DNA of 9,133 bases from the NCBI GenBank assembly GCA_001823505.1, contig MHUS01000006.1, forward strand, positions 1 to 9,133. The letters run 5' to 3'. Both the position numbers and the translations under genes were made by a program. The notes under the pieces are model-generated. The model did no database searches. It was not told the DNA's origin and saw nothing but the letters and a program-made list of their open reading frames with translations. The stretch is from Candidatus Yonathbacteria bacterium RIFCSPHIGHO2_01_FULL_51_10 (GTDB taxonomy: Bacteria; Patescibacteriota; Minisyncoccia; Phycocordibacterales; UBA1539_B). How positions within the stretch are numbered: the first letter of the stretch is position 1; every line of letters begins with the position of its first letter. Positions 5,923 through 9,133 of the stretch are shown one piece after another.

Positions 5923-6408
5923 TCAATCCGCCGCCCTGTCCCGTGCAGTCTTGCCGGGACGATGAACACCACTTTTACTGCGGATATAGTCCTTTTGTTT
6001 CTTGACGAGCGCGGCAAGCCATCCCGCGAGACGAGTGGGCATGGCCTCACCAAAGATCTCGTTGAGCGCCTTCTCCACTTCATTGATAAGGGGCATCGCT
6101 TGCCATGACGTCAACCAGAGAAGCTTCCTTGTAGCCCACTCACGATCTTGCCCGTCAAAAGTGCGCGCAACTCCGATCAGCCACCGGACCTCGCGAACAG
6201 CGATCTTGTACGCCTGGTGCCTGTGCTCAGAGTCACGATAGAGGAGCAGTGTCTCGATCGCCTCCTGCGCTTTCTTGATACGCTCAGAACGCTCCTGAAG
6301 ACAGCCCGTGCTCATAGCAGCATCCTGATGCCCGTTCTGTGCAAGGGAACGCTCCCTCCTACTGCCGAACGGTGATGTTGGTACGGCCTCCTGCTTATTT
6401 TGATTCAT
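5923..6408 (-). CDS. Unrecognised 161-residue soluble helical protein
   Basis: I do not recognise this protein. No signal peptide or membrane span is visible, so it is probably cytoplasmic. Residues 1-40 are polar and likely disordered. From ERSERIKKAQEAIETLLLYR (40-58) it looks all-helical, with three or four helices up to about 143. Five Trp (W76, W91, W98, W102, W130) sit in this small core. The end is basic and flexible (KSGVHRPGKTARDRAAD). No catalytic motif stands out; the composition would fit a small RNA-, ribosome- or protein-binding factor, but that is a guess. The start is well supported by GGAGG at 6418-6414, five bases before the ATG, against a later M32. The gene has its own promoter (TTGATT-18-TAGGAT with TGC) and its own terminator, so it is a stand-alone unit between typA and the AI-2E gene. 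Confidence 0.75.
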   Translation of the reverse strand: MNQNKQEAVPTSPFGSRRERSLAQNGHQDAAMSTGCLQERSERIKKAQEAIETLLLYRDSEHRHQAYKIAVREVRWLIGVARTFDGQDREWATRKLLWLTSWQAMPLINEVEKALNEIFGEAMPTRLAGWLAALVKKQKDYIRSKSGVHRPGKTARDRAAD

Positions 6409-6413
6409 CGCAC

Positions 6414-6418
6414 CCTCC
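6414..6418 (-). promoter_or_regulatory. Strong Shine-Dalgarno of the unknown protein gene
   Basis: GGAGG within GAGGAGGG lies five bases before the ATG at 6408 and decides that start. It is one of only two strong SDs in the window. Confidence 0.8.
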
Positions 6419-6491
6419 TCGGGTCAAAAAACCGGAAAGTTTCAGGGCTCATCAAACAGAGATGAGGACTTGGTATGGGCTCCTGAGCGGC

Positions 6492-6521
6492 ATCCTAGCA
6501 CACGGCACAATCAATAATCAA
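6492..6521 (-). promoter_or_regulatory. Promoter candidate for the unknown protein gene
   Basis: On the minus strand, TTGATT (6521-6516) is followed after 18 bp by TAGGAT (6497-6492), with TGC directly before the -10. It begins 10 bp after the typA stop. The predicted start near 6485 gives a leader of about 77 nt that contains a weak 6-bp hairpin (6448-6453 with 6461-6466). Confidence 0.55.
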
Positions 6522-6531
6522 GGCTACCGTC

Positions 6532-8340
6532 TTATACCAAATTCTGCTCCTGCTGTCGGCGCGCCTTGGCACGCTCATTCTCGCTTAGATACTGCTTGCG
6601 AAGGCGCACGCTTTGCGGCGTAATTTCCAAATATTCATCTCCTGACATAACCTCGAGGCCGCGCTCGATCGTAAGGGTGAACGGTGGCACAAGATTGATC
6701 GCCTCATCAGTCCCCGATGCGCGCACGTTCGTGAGCTGTTTACCTTTTGTGGGATTGACCGGCATCTCCTCGCCGCGCGATGTAGAGCCGATGACCATCC
6801 CTTCATATACTTCCGTTCCCGGAGCAATGTAGAGTATGCCACGCTCCTGGAGGCCCCAGAGCGCAAAACCAAGCGCCTTGCCATTCGCCATGGACATCAT
6901 GGATCCCGATGCGCGCTTTTTGATCTCACCTGCATATGGACGGAAGCCAATGACGCGTGCCGAAAGGATCCCCTCGCCTTTGGTGTCGACAACAAAAATA
7001 TTGCGGTATCCGAGGAGTCCGCGCGTTGGTCCTTCAAAGGTGAGCCGCACCGACTCATCCGTCTGTGACATGTCTTTCATGATAAAACCACGGACACCGA
7101 GTCGCTCGATGATAACGCCCTGATATTCCTTCGGTGTATCCACGATCACTTCCTCAAACGGCTCTGACTTCACGCCGTCAATATCGCGGATAATGACCTG
7201 CGGCTGTGACACCTGCACTTCGTATCCTGCGCGACGCATATTCTCAAGCAAGATAGCCACGTGAAGCTCCCCGCGCCCAAAGACACGGTACCCGGTATCC
7301 GAAGAGGAAAAATCAACCTTAAGTCCCACGTTCACCTCAAGCTCGCGCTCTAAGTAATCACGAATTTGTCGCGAGGTCACAAACTTTCCTTCGCGCCCCG
7401 CGAACGGTGAGCTGTTCACCATGAAGGTAAGGGTGATCGTCGGCTCATCGATCGCGATCGCCGGCAAGGGCGCCGCCTCCGCGTCGGTCGTCACCGTTTC
7501 GCCGATATAAATATCCGGAAGTCCGGCAAGGAGCACAATGTCCCCCGCACTTGCCTCGTTTGCCTCTTTCTTCTCTACCCCCTCAAAGGTGAATATCTTT
7601 GTGATCTTGCCGGAGCGCATTTCCCCATCCGGCTTCTTTACGAACACGCTCATGTTGGGCTTCACGACTCCTTCATACACGCGTCCCACCGCGAGGCGCC
7701 CAAGGAAGTTATCATAGCCGAGATTGAACGGCTGAAGTCGGAGTGACTTCGCCGCGAGCTCTTCTGATGAAGCGGCGGGAACATATTTAAGGATCGTATC
7801 AAGGAGCGGTGTAAGGTCTTTTGAATCATCGTCAAGTTTGAGTTTTGCGATACCGGCGCGGCCGATCGCGTACACGACATGAAAATCCGCCTGTGCGTCT
7901 GTTGCACCAAGTTCAATAAAAAGCTCGAGTACCTGTTCCTCGCAGAGATCGGGGTTTGCCGCGGGCTTGTCGATCTTGTTGATGATCACGATCGGCTTGA
8001 GTCCAAGCTCGAGTGATTTCTTGAGCACGAATCGTGTCTGCGGCATTGGTCCTTCTTGTGCATCCACCACAAGGAGCACTGAGTCGATGGAACGCAAGAC
8101 GCGCTCAACCTCAGACCCGAAGTCTGCGTGTCCCGGGGTATCCACGATGTTGATCTTTGTTCCCTTGTAGGTGATTGCGGTATTCTTGGCGTAGATCGTG
8201 ATCCCGCGCTCCTGCTCGAGCGTGTTTGAGTCCATGGAGACGCCCTCCTCAACGGCTCCCGTCTGACGCATGATGGCGTCAGTAAGGGTCGTCTTCCCAT
8301 GATCCACGTGGGCAATGATGGCAATGTTTCGAATTTCCAT
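6532..8340 (-). CDS. typA: Ribosome-associated translational GTPase TypA/BipA
   Basis: A 602-residue translational GTPase of the TypA/BipA family, which binds the ribosome near the A site and supports ribosome assembly and stress or cold adaptation. G1 AHVDHGKT (10-17), G2 ERGITI (44-49), G3 DTPGH (67-71) and G4 NKID (121-124) are intact. The G5 area reads VVYAIGRAG (156-163), where Escherichia coli has VYASALNG, so the usual Ser-Ala is missing. Downstream are the beta-barrel domain, the EF-G-like domains (VSQPQVIIRDIDG; RLTFEGPTRGLLGYR) and the TypA-specific C-terminal domain (GSMMSMANGKALGFALWGLQ, then LTNVRASGTDEA and ITPQSVRLRKQYLSENERAKARR). Length fits the family. The frame opens at a GTG (8367), but I choose ATG 8340 because family members begin with this '(K)xRNIAIIAHVDHGKT' N-terminus. 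There is no SD. A good promoter and a terminator-like hairpin precede it. No clear terminator follows. Confidence 0.97.
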   Translation of the reverse strand: MEIRNIAIIAHVDHGKTTLTDAIMRQTGAVEEGVSMDSNTLEQERGITIYAKNTAITYKGTKINIVDTPGHADFGSEVERVLRSIDSVLLVVDAQEGPMPQTRFVLKKSLELGLKPIVIINKIDKPAANPDLCEEQVLELFIELGATDAQADFHVVYAIGRAGIAKLKLDDDSKDLTPLLDTILKYVPAASSEELAAKSLRLQPFNLGYDNFLGRLAVGRVYEGVVKPNMSVFVKKPDGEMRSGKITKIFTFEGVEKKEANEASAGDIVLLAGLPDIYIGETVTTDAEAAPLPAIAIDEPTITLTFMVNSSPFAGREGKFVTSRQIRDYLERELEVNVGLKVDFSSSDTGYRVFGRGELHVAILLENMRRAGYEVQVSQPQVIIRDIDGVKSEPFEEVIVDTPKEYQGVIIERLGVRGFIMKDMSQTDESVRLTFEGPTRGLLGYRNIFVVDTKGEGILSARVIGFRPYAGEIKKRASGSMMSMANGKALGFALWGLQERGILYIAPGTEVYEGMVIGSTSRGEEMPVNPTKGKQLTNVRASGTDEAINLVPPFTLTIERGLEVMSGDEYLEITPQSVRLRKQYLSENERAKARRQQEQNLV

Positions 8341-8346
8341 ATAAAC

Positions 8347-8368
8347 AAAAAATGGCCGCGTGGCCACT
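8347..8368 (-). promoter_or_regulatory. Terminator-like hairpin in the typA leader
   Basis: On the minus strand a 7-bp stem (8368-8362 with 8357-8351, one G-U pair) and 4-nt loop ACGC lead into six T residues, the first two of which can pair in the stem. It lies between the typA promoter and its ATG, ending seven bases before the start. It may act as an attenuator, or stop read-through from the upstream PAP2_C gene. It starts very close to the predicted transcription start. Confidence 0.5.
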
Positions 8369-8378
8369 AAGTACGCCT

Positions 8379-8407
8379 ATAATACCCAATTCTTCTCTTT
8401 TCGTCAA
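8379..8407 (-). promoter_or_regulatory. sigma70-type promoter of typA
   Basis: On the minus strand, TTGACG (8407-8402) is followed after exactly 17 bp by TATTAT (8384-8379), five of six matches to consensus at each box. The start should be near 8372, giving a leader of about 32 nt. It lies 15 bp after the PAP2_C stop, so typA has its own promoter. Confidence 0.82.
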
Positions 8408-8422
8408 CGCGTAGCGCGGCTC

Positions 8423-9085
8423 TTATGCCGTCCCGACACCCTCGCGAAACATACGCTCTTCTTTATGAAACAAGATCTCTCCCATGCGAAATACTGCGAA
8501 GGTGATGAAGTATGCAGAAAGCACATCAATCGAATAATGGTAGTGCCCCAAAAGCACGACCACGCCGAACAAAATTGAAACTATGGTAAAGAAGACTCGC
8601 AATTTTTTGTCTTCCCAAAAGAGGAGCGCCATGAGAAACGGCAGTGCGGTGTGCGCGGAAAAAAACAGATCAGCGCCCGAGGTAAAATACTGTAAAAAAT
8701 AATTGCCATAATCAAGGGGGGCCTGCACGGGGAATGGGCCAACGTGCGTCAAGGGAACGAACACCGACCGAACGAGAATAAGAAGCGCGATACTTTTAAG
8801 AGTAAAGGGGATGTACTGCGGCCGGCGTAAAAAAAGAAACGCAACAAATACCCAAAGGAGAAGCGGGCCATACGCAAAGATCCAATCCACGTCAAACGCC
8901 CGAATATTGCTTAAGATGATGTCCGTGACCGGAAAGCTTTCGTGGTCAGCGGCGAAAACACCCGCATAGTAACTGACGACGAGACTCAAAACGAGTAGGA
9001 GGACCCCTTCTATTGTCGCACGTTGAAATACGCGGTGCTTAGCGTGAGACGCGAGAGGTTTAAGGGTAAGCGCAATGTTGTCCAT
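8423..9085 (-). CDS. PAP2_C-type (sphingomyelin-synthase-like) membrane phosphatase/transferase
   Basis: A 220-residue protein with about six membrane spans (near 26-46, 68-86, 94-110, 141-157, 163-180 and 184-200). The motifs GADLFFSAHTALPF (137-150) and LLGHYHYSIDVLSAYFI (178-194) match the two catalytic blocks of the PAP2_C group, in which a His from the first block (H145) and a His...Asp pair four residues apart from the second (H183, D187) form the triad. Family members cleave or transfer phosphate or phospho-head groups on lipids, as in sphingomyelin synthase and lipid phosphatases. The donor and acceptor here are unknown. The frame could begin at GTG 9112, but ATG 9085 is preferred: it has AAGGTG five bases upstream, and the longer form would overlap the -10 box. 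The gene is followed closely by typA with its own promoter. The shared strand is probably not a functional link. Confidence 0.82.
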   Translation of the reverse strand: MDNIALTLKPLASHAKHRVFQRATIEGVLLLVLSLVVSYYAGVFAADHESFPVTDIILSNIRAFDVDWIFAYGPLLLWVFVAFLFLRRPQYIPFTLKSIALLILVRSVFVPLTHVGPFPVQAPLDYGNYFLQYFTSGADLFFSAHTALPFLMALLFWEDKKLRVFFTIVSILFGVVVLLGHYHYSIDVLSAYFITFAVFRMGEILFHKEERMFREGVGTA

Positions 9086-9098
9086 AATTTCACCTTTT

Positions 9099-9126
9099 AG
9101 TATATCCCACACGCGTCAAAAGGCAA
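9099..9126 (-). promoter_or_regulatory. Promoter candidate for the PAP2_C gene
   Basis: On the minus strand, TTGCCT (9126-9121) is followed after 16 bp by TATACT (9104-9099). The ten-base word GATATACTAA is identical to that at the MFS promoter. A start near 9092 would leave little of the AAGGTG ribosome-binding site in the message, so the transcript may instead begin further upstream, outside the window. Confidence 0.5.
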
Positions 9127-9133
9127 AAAGGTT

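Noticed and set aside
6448..6466. A hairpin (CTCATC with GATGAG) after typA as a terminator
   Set aside because: It has only six pairs and no T tract at its end on either strand, and it lies inside the leader of the next gene.
8341..8367. A nine-residue longer TypA starting at GTG 8367
   Set aside because: The extra residues match nothing in the family and the family N-terminus begins at the ATG at 8340. The added part overlaps the leader hairpin.
1..9133. CRISPR array, insertion sequence, toxin-antitoxin pair, defence or phage module
   Set aside because: I saw no regularly spaced repeats, no transposase or recombinase motifs, and no gene pair of the expected type.

Overview
The window looks like a piece of a Candidate Phyla Radiation (Patescibacteria, probably Parcubacteria-like) genome. 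This is inferred from the gene set and protein style: an RNase J with a long basic disordered N-terminal tail, an AI-2E/PerM-type permease, a small PAP2_C-type membrane enzyme, and several genes with no Shine-Dalgarno (SD) sequence. TAA, TAG and TGA are all used as stops, so there is no sign of a recoded UGA. No rRNA, tRNA, CRISPR array, transposase or phage gene is visible.

Layout. The left part reads rightward: the C-terminal end of an extracytoplasmic family-5 solute-binding protein (1-242), RNase J (314-2401) and an MFS permease (2466-3755). A strong shared hairpin at 3780-3808 closes this half. Everything to the right reads leftward. In transcription order it is a PAP2_C-type membrane phosphatase/transferase (9085-8423), the ribosome-associated GTPase TypA/BipA (8340-6532), an unrecognised helical protein (6408-5923), an AI-2E family permease (5709-4675) and a lipoprotein (4575-3838). 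Almost every gene has its own promoter-like sequence just upstream, and gaps are short (about 60-215 bp). This suggests mostly single-gene transcription units, not a dedicated pathway operon.

Functionally this is a housekeeping and envelope neighbourhood: RNA turnover (RNase J), ribosome function under stress (TypA), membrane transport (MFS, AI-2E, the solute-binding protein) and envelope components (lipoprotein, PAP2_C enzyme). I see no multi-gene novel system.

The points that reward a second look are mostly non-coding. They are a perfect 16-bp hairpin inside the first 22 codons of the MFS gene, a roughly 130-bp imperfect palindrome upstream of the AI-2E gene, a terminator-like hairpin between the typA promoter and start codon, and a split between SD-less, apparently leaderless genes and two genes with strong SDs and good promoters (the lipoprotein and the unknown protein). 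That split may mark the two genes as differently expressed or acquired.
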